From Fibrobacteria bacterium (GTDB lineage Bacteria > Fibrobacterota > Fibrobacteria > UBA11236), in assembly GCA_021155885.1 (NCBI GenBank), contig JAJNBB010000018.1:1-58702 (forward strand): a stretch of 58,702 nucleotides of DNA, given 5' to 3'. The position numbers were made by a program, and so were the translations under genes. This document shows, one piece after another, positions 1 to 8,875 of this stretch. How positions within the stretch are numbered: the stretch's first letter is position 1; every line of letters begins with the position of its first letter. The notes beneath the pieces were generated by a model that had not been told where the DNA came from, did no database searches, and saw only the letters and a program-made list of their open reading frames with translations.

Positions 1-2735
1 TGCGCATGCGCTGGGGTAACGCCGGCGCCTTCGACAGCTCCAGTGGAACCGCGGTGTTCGACACCGCGAAGGGCTTCAAGGCCGTGTGGCATTTCAGCGA
101 AGGAACCGCCAGCGACAGCGCCCGTGACGCCACGGCGAACAAGTTGAACGCGGAACCACTGCGGGGCGGCAACAACGCCTCCAGTTATGATCTTGCTCCC
201 GGGGATACGGTCGGCATTATCGGCCGTGCCCGCCGCTTCGGCTTCGGCACGGGCTCCAACTACAGCGCCACGAGCGGATCGCATGGCAACTACTACTCGG
301 TTCCCAATTCCGCCAGCGGCCCGCTGAATTTTCCCGAGGATGGGGTTTATTCGGTTTCCGCCTGGGTGAACGTGAACGCGGTGGGCACGTCCCGCACCAT
401 CGCCTCCAAGGGCAACATGCAGTACTATCTCGAGTTGCGGGCTTCCGGCCGCCAGTGGGAGTTTACCGAGTACCAAGGCGGGACCGGCTACGAGCAGGTA
501 TTGGGCGATACGATCAAGGCGTCGACCCCGCTGGAAGCGGCCACCAACAACCAGTGGCAGCACCTCGTGGGCGTGCGCAACGGCACGAGCCAAAAGTTGT
601 ACTGGAACGGGGTGATGGTGGATAGCACCATTAACCTCGACGCGAACACGGGCGCCCGCACCACTTCGAATTTCCATATCGGCAAGAACCCGAACGGGAC
701 GGATCGTTTCTGGCGCGGCGAACTCGATGAGATCCGCGTGGCCGGGGTTTCGCGCAACCTCGACTGGATCAAGCTGGAATTCGAGAACCAGAAGGCCGCC
801 CAAAGCCTGCTCGTGGTGGTCGGGCCGCCCACGGCGCTCGACTATTCCCAGGATACGGCGGCATACGGGCTCGGAGCGGCGATCACGCCGAACGTCGCGA
901 CGGTGACGGGGGCGGTGGACAGCTTCACGGTGGCCCCCGCGCTTCCCGCGGGCCTCTCGCTGAACAAGACCACGGGCGCCATCACCGGTACGCCCACGGC
1001 GATCACGGCGGCGGCGAACTATGTGGTGAGCGCGATCAATGGGTTCGGCACGGCCAAGGACACCCTGCGCCTGAGCATCGTGTCGGCGCCCCCGGCGATC
1101 AACTACGTCTCCTCGGTCACCTACCTGCTGAACGCCACCATCGCAACCTTGAGCCCTTCGGTCGCGGGTTCGGTGGACAGCTTCACGGTGTCCCCGGCGC
1201 TTCCCGCGGGGTTGACGCTTCACAAAACCTCGGGGGCGATCTCGGGAGCTCCCACGGCGGCGAGCGCCGCCGCGAACTATGTGATCACCGCGGCCGGCGC
1301 CACCGGCACCGGCAAGGATACGGTGAGCATCACGGTCATCGCCAGCGAGGATTATACCACCTGGAGCCGCCACAAGACCCTATGGCTGAATACCACCAAT
1401 ACGGGAGCCAACGTTCCGGGCACGGTTCTGAACTTCCCGGTGCTGGTCCGTTTCTCGACTACCGACACGGTGTATTCGCAGATGCTGGCGGGCGCCGCCG
1501 ACCTTCGCTTCACGAAATCCAACAATGTGACGCGGCTGCCCCACCAGATCGAGACCTGGGACAGCGCGGGCAAGTCCGCCGCGGTGTGGGTGTTGGTCGA
1601 CAGCATCCTGGGCGGCAACGGTACCCAGAACATTCGCATGCACTGGGGCAAGGCCGCGACGCCGAATCTCTCGAGCGGTCCCGCGGTTTTCGACACGTCC
1701 AAGGGATTCCGGGCGGTGTTCCACTTCAGCGAACGCACGAACGACACGGCGTTTAATTCCACGCAATACACCTTCAGGGGCGTTCCCCAGCGCACCGCCA
1801 CGACCTACAGCTTCCCCGAGGATACGGTCGGGGTGATCAGCCGGGCCCGGCGCTACGGCATCGGCGCCGGCACGGCGACCACCAACAACGCCGGCAGCTA
1901 CTTCACGGTCAACGGCTCCGCCGCGCCGCTGGACTTCGCCATGAACGGACCCTATACGCTTTCGCTATGGGCCTTCGTGAACGAGACGGGCACGTCCCGC
2001 ACGATGGTTTCCAAGAGCGACCGCCAGTACGCCTTCGAGCGCCGCAACACCGGCGCCGATTGGGAATTCGCCGAGCACAACGTCCCGCTGGGCGGATGGC
2101 AGGTGGTAGGTTCCCCCTCCACCGCGGGCGTGTGGACGCATTTGGTGGGCGTGCGCAACAACGGGGGTTCGGCGCTGTATGTGGACGGAGCGCTGGTGGA
2201 CACGGTCCCGAACAGCGACGCCACCACGACGGCGCGGATCACGACCACGGACCTGAACATCGGGCGCAGCCCCGACGGCGGCACCAACAACGCGGCGCGT
2301 TACTACTGGCGCGGCATGCTGGATGAGGTGCGCGTGGCCGGGGTGTCCCGCAGCGCGAACTGGGCCAAGCTGGAGTTCGAAAACCAGAAGGCCGCCCAAA
2401 CCTTGGTGTCGCCCACCCAACCGGTGGGCATCCTGCCGAGGAACGCGCGCGTGAACGCGCACGGCGAGGGAATCGCGGCGAAGGCCCTGGGCACCGGCAT
2501 GTTATTCCAGCTCTCGGGAGCCCCGCAAGGCGGCAAGCTTAACCTGATGAACATGCAGGGACGGACGATCTGGAGCGGGACGTTCTCGGCCGGAATGGAA
2601 CACTTGGCCTGGAACGGCACCGCGGCGAATGGTCAGGCAGTGCCCGCCGGCATCTATCTGGTTCGGGTAAAGCTGTCGGACAAGGCGGGCGACGCGGGGC
2701 GTACCCTTAGCCTCAAGGTGCCGTATACGCCCTAA
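1..2735 (+). CDS. Secreted DUF2341/LamG adhesin-like protein (5' partial)
   Basis: The reading frame is open from the first base, and the visible part begins inside a DUF2341 domain (the LRMHWGN-type motif seen in the paralogues downstream), so the true start lies outside the window. Order of domains: end of DUF2341, LamG/concanavalin-like domain (about residues 20-260), two putative-Ig (He_PIG-like) repeats with the SPALPAGL motif (about 280-445), a second DUF2341 (about 450-545), a second LamG (about 555-800) and a C-terminal FlgD-like beta domain ending in KVPYTP. The family is extracellular and probably binds carbohydrate or other surfaces; the exact ligand cannot be read from sequence. 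First of five tandem paralogues. A strong terminator follows the stop codon. Confidence 0.85.
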   Translation, partial: RMRWGNAGAFDSSSGTAVFDTAKGFKAVWHFSEGTASDSARDATANKLNAEPLRGGNNASSYDLAPGDTVGIIGRARRFGFGTGSNYSATSGSHGNYYSVPNSASGPLNFPEDGVYSVSAWVNVNAVGTSRTIASKGNMQYYLELRASGRQWEFTEYQGGTGYEQVLGDTIKASTPLEAATNNQWQHLVGVRNGTSQKLYWNGVMVDSTINLDANTGARTTSNFHIGKNPNGTDRFWRGELDEIRVAGVSRNLDWIKLEFENQKAAQSLLVVVGPPTALDYSQDTAAYGLGAAITPNVATVTGAVDSFTVAPALPAGLSLNKTTGAITGTPTAITAAANYVVSAINGFGTAKDTLRLSIVSAPPAINYVSSVTYLLNATIATLSPSVAGSVDSFTVSPALPAGLTLHKTSGAISGAPTAASAAANYVITAAGATGTGKDTVSITVIASEDYTTWSRHKTLWLNTTNTGANVPGTVLNFPVLVRFSTTDTVYSQMLAGAADLRFTKSNNVTRLPHQIETWDSAGKSAAVWVLVDSILGGNGTQNIRMHWGKAATPNLSSGPAVFDTSKGFRAVFHFSERTNDTAFNSTQYTFRGVPQRTATTYSFPEDTVGVISRARRYGIGAGTATTNNAGSYFTVNGSAAPLDFAMNGPYTLSLWAFVNETGTSRTMVSKSDRQYAFERRNTGADWEFAEHNVPLGGWQVVGSPSTAGVWTHLVGVRNNGGSALYVDGALVDTVPNSDATTTARITTTDLNIGRSPDGGTNNAARYYWRGMLDEVRVAGVSRSANWAKLEFENQKAAQTLVSPTQPVGILPRNARVNAHGEGIAAKALGTGMLFQLSGAPQGGKLNLMNMQGRTIWSGTFSAGMEHLAWNGTAANGQAVPAGIYLVRVKLSDKAGDAGRTLSLKVPYTP

Positions 2736-2754
2736 AGCCGGTCGCACTCCCGAT

Positions 2755-2785
2755 AAAAAAAGCCTCCCTTGGGGAGGCTTTTTTT
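2755..2785 (+). terminator. Rho-independent terminator
   Basis: AGCCTCCC (2761-2768) pairs with GGGAGGCT (2772-2779) across a 3-nt loop. The stem is extended by an A-run before and a T-run after, and it lies 20 nt after the upstream stop codon. It is symmetrical enough to act on either strand. Confidence 0.9.
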
Positions 2786-2929
2786 ATGGAAGCCGCCTTT
2801 TAAGAGGTTTTTGAGAGCGGTAGTGTTTTTGTGAGAAGTAAGCATCCCAAGTAGGAGTTTCGCGATAGATTTGTCTTCAGTCTTGTGGGGCTTCGAGGCT
2901 TTCTGGACATGAAACGTGAGGGGGATCGA

Positions 2930-5806
2930 ATGAAAAAGGAATTTTTGGGGCTGGCTGTCGTTTTGGGGGCCACCGCGTTTTTGAATGCCCAGGAAAACTA
3001 TTCCACGTCGTGGTCGCAGCATAGGAGCTACGTCCTGAACACCACGGCTTCCGGAGCCAACGTGCCGGGAACCGTGTTGAACTTTCCGGTGCTCGTCCGC
3101 TTGAGCGCCGCAGACTCCGCGGTCTTCACCGGCGCGAAGGCGGGCGGGGTTGACCTGCGCTTCACCAAGGCGAACAACGCCACGCGGCTGCAGCATGAGA
3201 TCGAGTCCTGGAACGCGACGGGTCGCACGGCCGCCATTTGGGTGAAGGTCGACACGGTGCCCGGCAATGCCACGGCGACCCTTCGCATGCACTGGGGGAA
3301 CAGCGGCGCCGCGGATAGTTCCAAGGGTTCCGCCGTGTTCGACACGGCCAACGGCTTCGAGGCCGTCTTTCACCTGAACGGCGCCGCCGGGGATACGGTG
3401 CGGGACGTTACCGCCAATGGTTATCGCGGCGTTCCCACCGTGGGAACCACTGCGGGGAGCACCGTTCCCAAGGATACGGCCGGAGTCATCGGCTCCGCCA
3501 AGGCGTTCGGGGGCACCAACAGCGACGACACCACCGGCGCGCAAACCGGCGGCGCTTACCGCCTTGAGACCGCAGGCGGCGGGCGGACCAACAACTCCTT
3601 CAACTATGTGGGCAATGACGCTGAGTTTACCCTCTCCGTATGGACGAATTTCGATGCGTTCCGCCCCACGGGAAACTTCTCGCGTCGCCGCGGCCTTATC
3701 ACCAAGGCGAGCGCATTGACCGATGGAACTCCCGCGACTGCCGACACGGCGCTCGGGTTCGCGCCCAGCAACAATGACCCGCTTACGCAGTGGTATCTCC
3801 GGCCCAACAACGTGGACCGGGTCATGCACGTGCAGAGGAGCACGATCCCCGCCGGCGGCACGGCGCCGTACAGCATCGTGGCGAGCGGCGGCGTTTCCAA
3901 CGTGCTGAACAACTGGAATTATGTCTCCTACGCGGCGGCGGGCGCGACGGCCAACGGAAACCGCTTCCGCCTTTATAACAGTACCGGGACGACGACACGG
4001 GAAATCAACGACGAGCCCGGATTGAACAAGGACGTGGACGTGTTCATCGGCGCGCTGGCCGCGGGAGCCGGATCCAAGAACAACGGCATGCTCTTCCTGA
4101 ACGGCATGATGGACGAGGTGCGCATCTCCAAGGTGGCGCGCGATTCGAACTGGGTGAATCTGGAGTACGCCAACCAGAAGGCGGGGCAAACCTTGGTATC
4201 CGTGGCGGGGCCACCGACCGCCCTGGATTATTCCTCGGATACGGCGGCCTATGCCCTTGGCGGGTTGATCACGCCGAACCTGGCGACGGTCACGGGAGCG
4301 GTGGACAGCTTCACGGTGGCCCCGGCGCTGCCGGCGGGCCTGGCGTTGAACAAAACCTCGGGTGCCATCACCGGCACTCCCACGGCGATCACGGCAGCGG
4401 CCAACTATGTCGTTACCGCGATGAACGGCTTCGGCACGGCCAAGGACACCCTGCGCCTGAGCGTCACGGCCCCCGTCAACGAGGACTATGCCACCTGGAC
4501 CCAGCGCGACACGCTATGGCTGAACACCCAGACCAATGGCGCGGGCACCACCGCGCTGGTGCGGGATTTCCCCGTGCTGGTGCGGCTTGACTCCTCGGCA
4601 TTCGCTTCGGTGTATACCCAGTCCACCGGCCGGGGCGCGGACCTGCGCTTCTTGAAGGGCGCCGCCAACGTGCGCTTGCCGCACCAGATCGAGTCGTGGG
4701 ATAGCGCGGGCAAAAAGGCGGCCATCTGGGTCCTGGTGGACAGCGTGAAGCCCAACGACCGGACGCAAACCATCCGGATGTTGTGGGGCAAGGCGGGCGC
4801 GCCCAGCCTCTCCAGCGGCCCCTCCGTGTTCGATACCGCCAATGGCTACGTGGGCGTTTGGCACATGGGCGGATCCGACACCGTGACCGACGCGACGGGT
4901 AACGGCTTCAATGGCACGAACATCGGCAGCACGGCCGCCGCGGGCCTCCTGGGCCCGGCCCGTGCGTTCAACGGCACCGACCAGCGCATCGCGGTCCCGC
5001 ATAACGCCAAGTTCAACATCGCCCAGAACCTGACCCTGTCGGTCTGGATCAATCCCGCCACCTGGGAGGGAAGCAAGTACTTCGTGAACAAGGGTTCCGG
5101 TCAGAACGGGTCGGCGATCTGGGGCTTGCGGGACAACAGCACCGGGTTCATGTTGCTGGAAACCGGCCCCACGACCAACACCGTCAACATGGCGGACGAC
5201 CAGCTGCCGCTGAACACGTGGTACTACATCACCGGCACCTATGGCGGCGGGCAGGCCAAGATATACAGAAACGGCGTGCTGATGAATACGATTGCCAGCA
5301 CCACCGACCTGACCACCACCAACACGCAGGAGGTCGGCATCGGCCGAAGGTCCACGACCTCCGACGGGACCCACTGGTTCTCGGGCATCATGGATGAGGT
5401 CCGCGTGCAAAAATCGCTGCGCGACTCGAACTGGATCAAGATGGAGTACCATAACCAGAAGGCCGGCCAGAACCTGGTATGGCTGAGCCAGCCTCCCATC
5501 GTGGTAGGCGTGGGCGCGCGCATGGCGTCGGTGTCGCCTCTGGGATTCTCGGTGAAGCCTCTCGGGAGCGGAATGCTGTTTCAGCTTACGGGCACGACCT
5601 TGGGCGGCAAGATCGCTCTGATGGATATTCACGGGCGCACGATCTGGACCGGGGTCTTCCCGGCCGGGGTGAACCAGGTGACCTGGAACGGCGTGGCCGG
5701 CAACGGTCACGCGGTTTCCGGAGGCGTCTACCTTGTCCGCGTCACTCTCGGCGCTGTGAACGGCACGGCAAAGGTGCTTGAAGCGAAGGTGCCCTTCACG
5801 CCCTAA
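2930..5806 (+). CDS. Secreted DUF2341/LamG protein, two-module form
   Basis: 958 residues. I chose the ATG at 2930 because it has an AGGGGG ribosome-binding site about 8 nt upstream and begins a clean signal peptide (MKKEFLGLAVVLGATAFLNA); an in-frame GTG at 2885 only adds a poor N-terminus. Mature order: DUF2341 (NFPVLVRL, LRFTKANN, IWVKVDT, LRMHWGN), LamG, one putative-Ig repeat, second DUF2341, second LamG, C-terminal FlgD-like domain (IALMDIHGRTIW, GGVYLVRV) ending KVPFTP. The Ig repeat is almost the same as the first one in the preceding gene, so the two long paralogues share a recent duplication. Predicted to be exported and cell-surface or secreted; function beyond surface binding is unknown. 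Confidence 0.9.
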   Translation: MKKEFLGLAVVLGATAFLNAQENYSTSWSQHRSYVLNTTASGANVPGTVLNFPVLVRLSAADSAVFTGAKAGGVDLRFTKANNATRLQHEIESWNATGRTAAIWVKVDTVPGNATATLRMHWGNSGAADSSKGSAVFDTANGFEAVFHLNGAAGDTVRDVTANGYRGVPTVGTTAGSTVPKDTAGVIGSAKAFGGTNSDDTTGAQTGGAYRLETAGGGRTNNSFNYVGNDAEFTLSVWTNFDAFRPTGNFSRRRGLITKASALTDGTPATADTALGFAPSNNDPLTQWYLRPNNVDRVMHVQRSTIPAGGTAPYSIVASGGVSNVLNNWNYVSYAAAGATANGNRFRLYNSTGTTTREINDEPGLNKDVDVFIGALAAGAGSKNNGMLFLNGMMDEVRISKVARDSNWVNLEYANQKAGQTLVSVAGPPTALDYSSDTAAYALGGLITPNLATVTGAVDSFTVAPALPAGLALNKTSGAITGTPTAITAAANYVVTAMNGFGTAKDTLRLSVTAPVNEDYATWTQRDTLWLNTQTNGAGTTALVRDFPVLVRLDSSAFASVYTQSTGRGADLRFLKGAANVRLPHQIESWDSAGKKAAIWVLVDSVKPNDRTQTIRMLWGKAGAPSLSSGPSVFDTANGYVGVWHMGGSDTVTDATGNGFNGTNIGSTAAAGLLGPARAFNGTDQRIAVPHNAKFNIAQNLTLSVWINPATWEGSKYFVNKGSGQNGSAIWGLRDNSTGFMLLETGPTTNTVNMADDQLPLNTWYYITGTYGGGQAKIYRNGVLMNTIASTTDLTTTNTQEVGIGRRSTTSDGTHWFSGIMDEVRVQKSLRDSNWIKMEYHNQKAGQNLVWLSQPPIVVGVGARMASVSPLGFSVKPLGSGMLFQLTGTTLGGKIALMDIHGRTIWTGVFPAGVNQVTWNGVAGNGHAVSGGVYLVRVTLGAVNGTAKVLEAKVPFTP

Positions 5807-5822
5807 GCGACGCCTTGACTTG

Positions 5823-5855
5823 AAAAAAGCCTCTCCTCTAAAGGGAGGCTTTTTT
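5823..5855 (+). terminator. Rho-independent terminator
   Basis: An A-run, AGCCTC, a short loop region, GAGGCT and a run of Ts follow the stop codon of the two-module protein by about 20 nt. The AGCCTC/GAGGCT core is the same as in the terminator at 2755-2785. Confidence 0.85.
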
Positions 5856-5916
5856 CTGCGGGCGCGGTTAATTTGGTTTCATAAACTTGTTTCGAATGCT
5901 CAAGAAAAGGGATAAC

Positions 5917-7308
5917 ATGAAGTACAGGGCAAGATTTTCCGCACGGGCGTTTTCCGCCGTCTGCGTTTCGCTCCTCTCGATGGCGGCCGCGCAGGAAGAT
6001 TATTCCACCTGGGCTCACAACGAGTCCATCAAGGTGAACACCGCGGCCACCGGCGGAGGCGCCGGCACCACGACCGTGCTGACCGGGTTTCCCGTGCTGG
6101 TTCGGCTGACCGCGGCGCAGGCCACGGTATTCGCCCAGGCCAAGGCCGGCGGCGCCGACATCCGGTTCCGCAGGGGAACCGCGACCGTGCTTCCGTACCA
6201 GATCGAGCGGTGGGATTCGGCCGGAAAGGCGGCGGAAATCTGGGTTCGCCTGGACAGCGTGCAGGCCAATAACGCCACGCAGGCTTTCACGATGTATTGG
6301 GGCAAAAGCTCGGCGGCGGACAGCTCGAAGGGCGTCGCCGTCTTCGATACGGCCGGAGGTTACCAGGGGGTGTGGCACTTCAACGGCGCGCTTAACGACG
6401 CGACGCGCAACGCCTACAACGGAACCGACAACGGCACGGGCGAGGCGGCCGGGGCCGTGGGCCGCGGCCGGAGCTTCAACGAGGCGAGCAGCATCAGCCT
6501 GGGCAATCCGTCCAAGATGCGAAGCGGGGACGCGGACCGGTTCACGGTCGAATCCTGGGTGAACTGGACCTCTATCGGCACCGGCGCCAGCGACCGCTAC
6601 CGCACTATCATCAACCATGGGACGACCAACAACGCGGACCAGTTCTTCATGTACGCGCGCAATCCCTCGTCGGGCGGGGAGGATCCCTATTACGCCTTCG
6701 GGTATTACACCGGTTCGACCTCGAACAACGCGACGAATCCGGGCATCGCGTCGGACATGGGTACCTGGGTGCACGTTACCGGAGTGTACGACGGGACGGA
6801 ATGGCGGGTCTACCGGAACGGGGTGCTCGGGGGAACGACCCCCAAGGAGGGGACGCCCGTGAACTCCAGCGCCGACTGGATCATCGGCGCCTGGGGGACG
6901 TCGCGTTATTTTCTCGGAACGATGGATGAAATCCGCTTCTCCAACCGGGTGCGCAGCGCCGACTGGATCAAGCTCGCGCACGCGACGCAGAGGCCGGGCG
7001 CTACGGCGGTGGTCTTCGGGACGCCGGCGGCATTGCGGGATGCCGACGCGTCCCTCGCCGAATCCTTCAGGGTGGTCCCTTCGGCGGCGGGGGTTACGTT
7101 CACCTTGCCCGCCGGTTCGGGCCGGGTTTTGTTGACGGTGAACGACATGCGGGGCAAGGTGCTCTGGAGCCGCGAGGCGGAGCTGGGTTCCAGCCTGACC
7201 TGGTCGGGCAAGGGTTTGCCGGCGGGCCTGTATGCGGCCCGGATGACCTTAAAGGAAGGCGACCGCGAAGGGCGCTCCTTCCAGAAGCAATTCTCCCTAG
7301 CACGGTGA
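5917..7308 (+). CDS. Secreted DUF2341/LamG protein, single-module form
   Basis: 463 residues. ATG at 5917 is preferred: AAAAGG lies about 7 nt upstream and the N-terminus is a good signal peptide ending AAAQ. In-frame ATG 5896 and TTG 5887 are possible alternatives. Domains: DUF2341 (about 35-125), LamG (about 135-355) and a C-terminal beta domain (LLTVNDMRGKVLW, GLPAGLYAARM) ending FSLAR. The C-terminal domain is closely related to that of the next gene and differs from the KVPxTP-ending tails of the other three paralogues. Presumed exported surface protein with a carbohydrate-binding-like fold. Confidence 0.88.
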   Translation: MKYRARFSARAFSAVCVSLLSMAAAQEDYSTWAHNESIKVNTAATGGGAGTTTVLTGFPVLVRLTAAQATVFAQAKAGGADIRFRRGTATVLPYQIERWDSAGKAAEIWVRLDSVQANNATQAFTMYWGKSSAADSSKGVAVFDTAGGYQGVWHFNGALNDATRNAYNGTDNGTGEAAGAVGRGRSFNEASSISLGNPSKMRSGDADRFTVESWVNWTSIGTGASDRYRTIINHGTTNNADQFFMYARNPSSGGEDPYYAFGYYTGSTSNNATNPGIASDMGTWVHVTGVYDGTEWRVYRNGVLGGTTPKEGTPVNSSADWIIGAWGTSRYFLGTMDEIRFSNRVRSADWIKLAHATQRPGATAVVFGTPAALRDADASLAESFRVVPSAAGVTFTLPAGSGRVLLTVNDMRGKVLWSREAELGSSLTWSGKGLPAGLYAARMTLKEGDREGRSFQKQFSLAR

Positions 7309-7378
7309 CCCGCCGTTGCCGCACCCTTTTCACCATCGGTAACTTGAAAGTCAAGGACATATTTCCGTGGAGAGCAGC

Positions 7379-8728
7379 ATGACAAAATTTCTTGCCCTTG
7401 CGGCGTTTACCGCCTTTCTGACGCCCCTTCTCGCCCAGGAAAATTACGCCCAATGGACGGGCCAACGCTCCTATTATCTTAACACTACGGCGAGCGGCGC
7501 GAACGTGCCGGGAACGGTCCGCAATTTTCCGGTACTCATTCGGCTGAGCGTCGCCGACTCCGCAATTTTCACCGCAGCCAAGGCGGCCGGGGCCGACCTG
7601 CGCTTCACGAAGCCGAACGGCACGCGGCTCCAGCATCAGATCGAGTCCTGGAGCGCGACCGCGAAGACCGCGGCCATCTGGGTGCGGGTCGACACCGTGC
7701 GCGGCAATACCGCGAATCAGGTGCTCCGGATGCACTGGGGCAAGCCGGACGCCGCCGACAGTTCGCGCGGCGCGGCGGTGTTCGACACGGCCAATGGCTT
7801 CGTGGCGGTCTGGCACATGACCGGTGCGGGCAACGCGGAGTTCAGCTCGACGGCGAATCAACTGGATGCCGTCCCGGGATCGGCCGTGCCCGGTTCGGCT
7901 GCCGGCAACATCGGGTCGGGCCGCACTTTCGATGGGTCGACGCAATACTTCACGGTGAACGATAACCCGCGCCTGAACTTCACGGAACAAATCACGATTT
8001 CGCTCTGGGTGAACGCGACAAACTGGAACGGCAGCACCCGCCTCATCCAGAAAAGCGCCGCCGGCGACAACAACTCCGGCCAATACGGCTTGCGCGACGA
8101 CAGCAACAACATGCTTGCGCTCAACCTCAACGGAGTGCACACCGCCAACGGGGCGGCGCCGTCTCCGGCCGTGGGAGAATGGCACTTGGTCCACGTCACG
8201 TTCGACGGCAGCGCGACCGCCCAGTATCAGGACGGCGCCCTGGTGGCTTCCGGGAGCAACAGCGCGCCCATCGCCACGAGCAACGGGGACCTGAACATCG
8301 CCCGCCGCCCGGATGGTACCAGCTTCTTCACCGGCACGATGGACGAAGTGCGCATCAACAAGGTGGCGCGAAGCGCGGACTGGGCGAAGCTGGAGTACGA
8401 AAACCAGAAGGCCGGGCAAACCCTGATGACGCTGAACCCCGTGGGCGTGCGCTTTTCGGGCTCGACGGGTGCGCGCGGAGAGTCCTTCGCAGTGGCGTCC
8501 TCGGCTGCCGGGGTCACCTTCACCCTGCCCGCCGGATCGGGGCGAGCGCTATTGACGGTGAGCGATATGCGGGGCAAAGTGCTCTGGAGCCGCAAGGCGA
8601 ACCTCGGCTCCCGCCTGACCTGGTCGGGCAGGGGATTGCCGGCGGGCGCCTATACGGCCCGGGCGACCCTTCTTGAAGGCATCCAGAAGGGCCTTTCCTT
8701 CCAGAGGAATTTCGTCCTGGCCAGGTGA
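7379..8728 (+). CDS. Secreted DUF2341/LamG protein, single-module form
   Basis: 449 residues, starting at ATG 7379 with GGAG about 7 nt upstream; GTG 7367 is in frame but lies upstream of the natural signal peptide (MTKFLALAAFTAFLTPLLAQ). DUF2341 (NFPVLIRL, LRFTKPNG, LRMHWGKP), LamG with the MDEVRINKVARS motif, then a C-terminal domain (LLTVSDMRGKVLW, NFVLAR end) nearly the same as in the preceding gene. The gap from the preceding stop is only 70 nt with no terminator, so these two may be co-transcribed. A very strong terminator follows. Confidence 0.88.
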   Translation: MTKFLALAAFTAFLTPLLAQENYAQWTGQRSYYLNTTASGANVPGTVRNFPVLIRLSVADSAIFTAAKAAGADLRFTKPNGTRLQHQIESWSATAKTAAIWVRVDTVRGNTANQVLRMHWGKPDAADSSRGAAVFDTANGFVAVWHMTGAGNAEFSSTANQLDAVPGSAVPGSAAGNIGSGRTFDGSTQYFTVNDNPRLNFTEQITISLWVNATNWNGSTRLIQKSAAGDNNSGQYGLRDDSNNMLALNLNGVHTANGAAPSPAVGEWHLVHVTFDGSATAQYQDGALVASGSNSAPIATSNGDLNIARRPDGTSFFTGTMDEVRINKVARSADWAKLEYENQKAGQTLMTLNPVGVRFSGSTGARGESFAVASSAAGVTFTLPAGSGRALLTVSDMRGKVLWSRKANLGSRLTWSGRGLPAGAYTARATLLEGIQKGLSFQRNFVLAR

Positions 8729-8754
8729 GACGCGCGGGATTTCCGGAAGATTCC

Positions 8755-8794
8755 AGGCCTTCTCCCGGCAACCCCGGGGGAAGGCCTTTTTTTT
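8755..8794 (+). terminator. Strong Rho-independent terminator
   Basis: Fourteen consecutive pairs (AGGCCTTCTCCCGG at 8755-8768 with 8774-8787, one G-T wobble), a 5-nt loop and a run of eight Ts. It closes the 5917-8728 pair. Confidence 0.92.
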
Positions 8795-8875
8795 CAGGAG
8801 ATGGGTCCGTTCATTAAAAACGACGCAATTTCGCAGGTTCGGCGATAGATTATCAGCACCATCAAGGAGCGCCAT

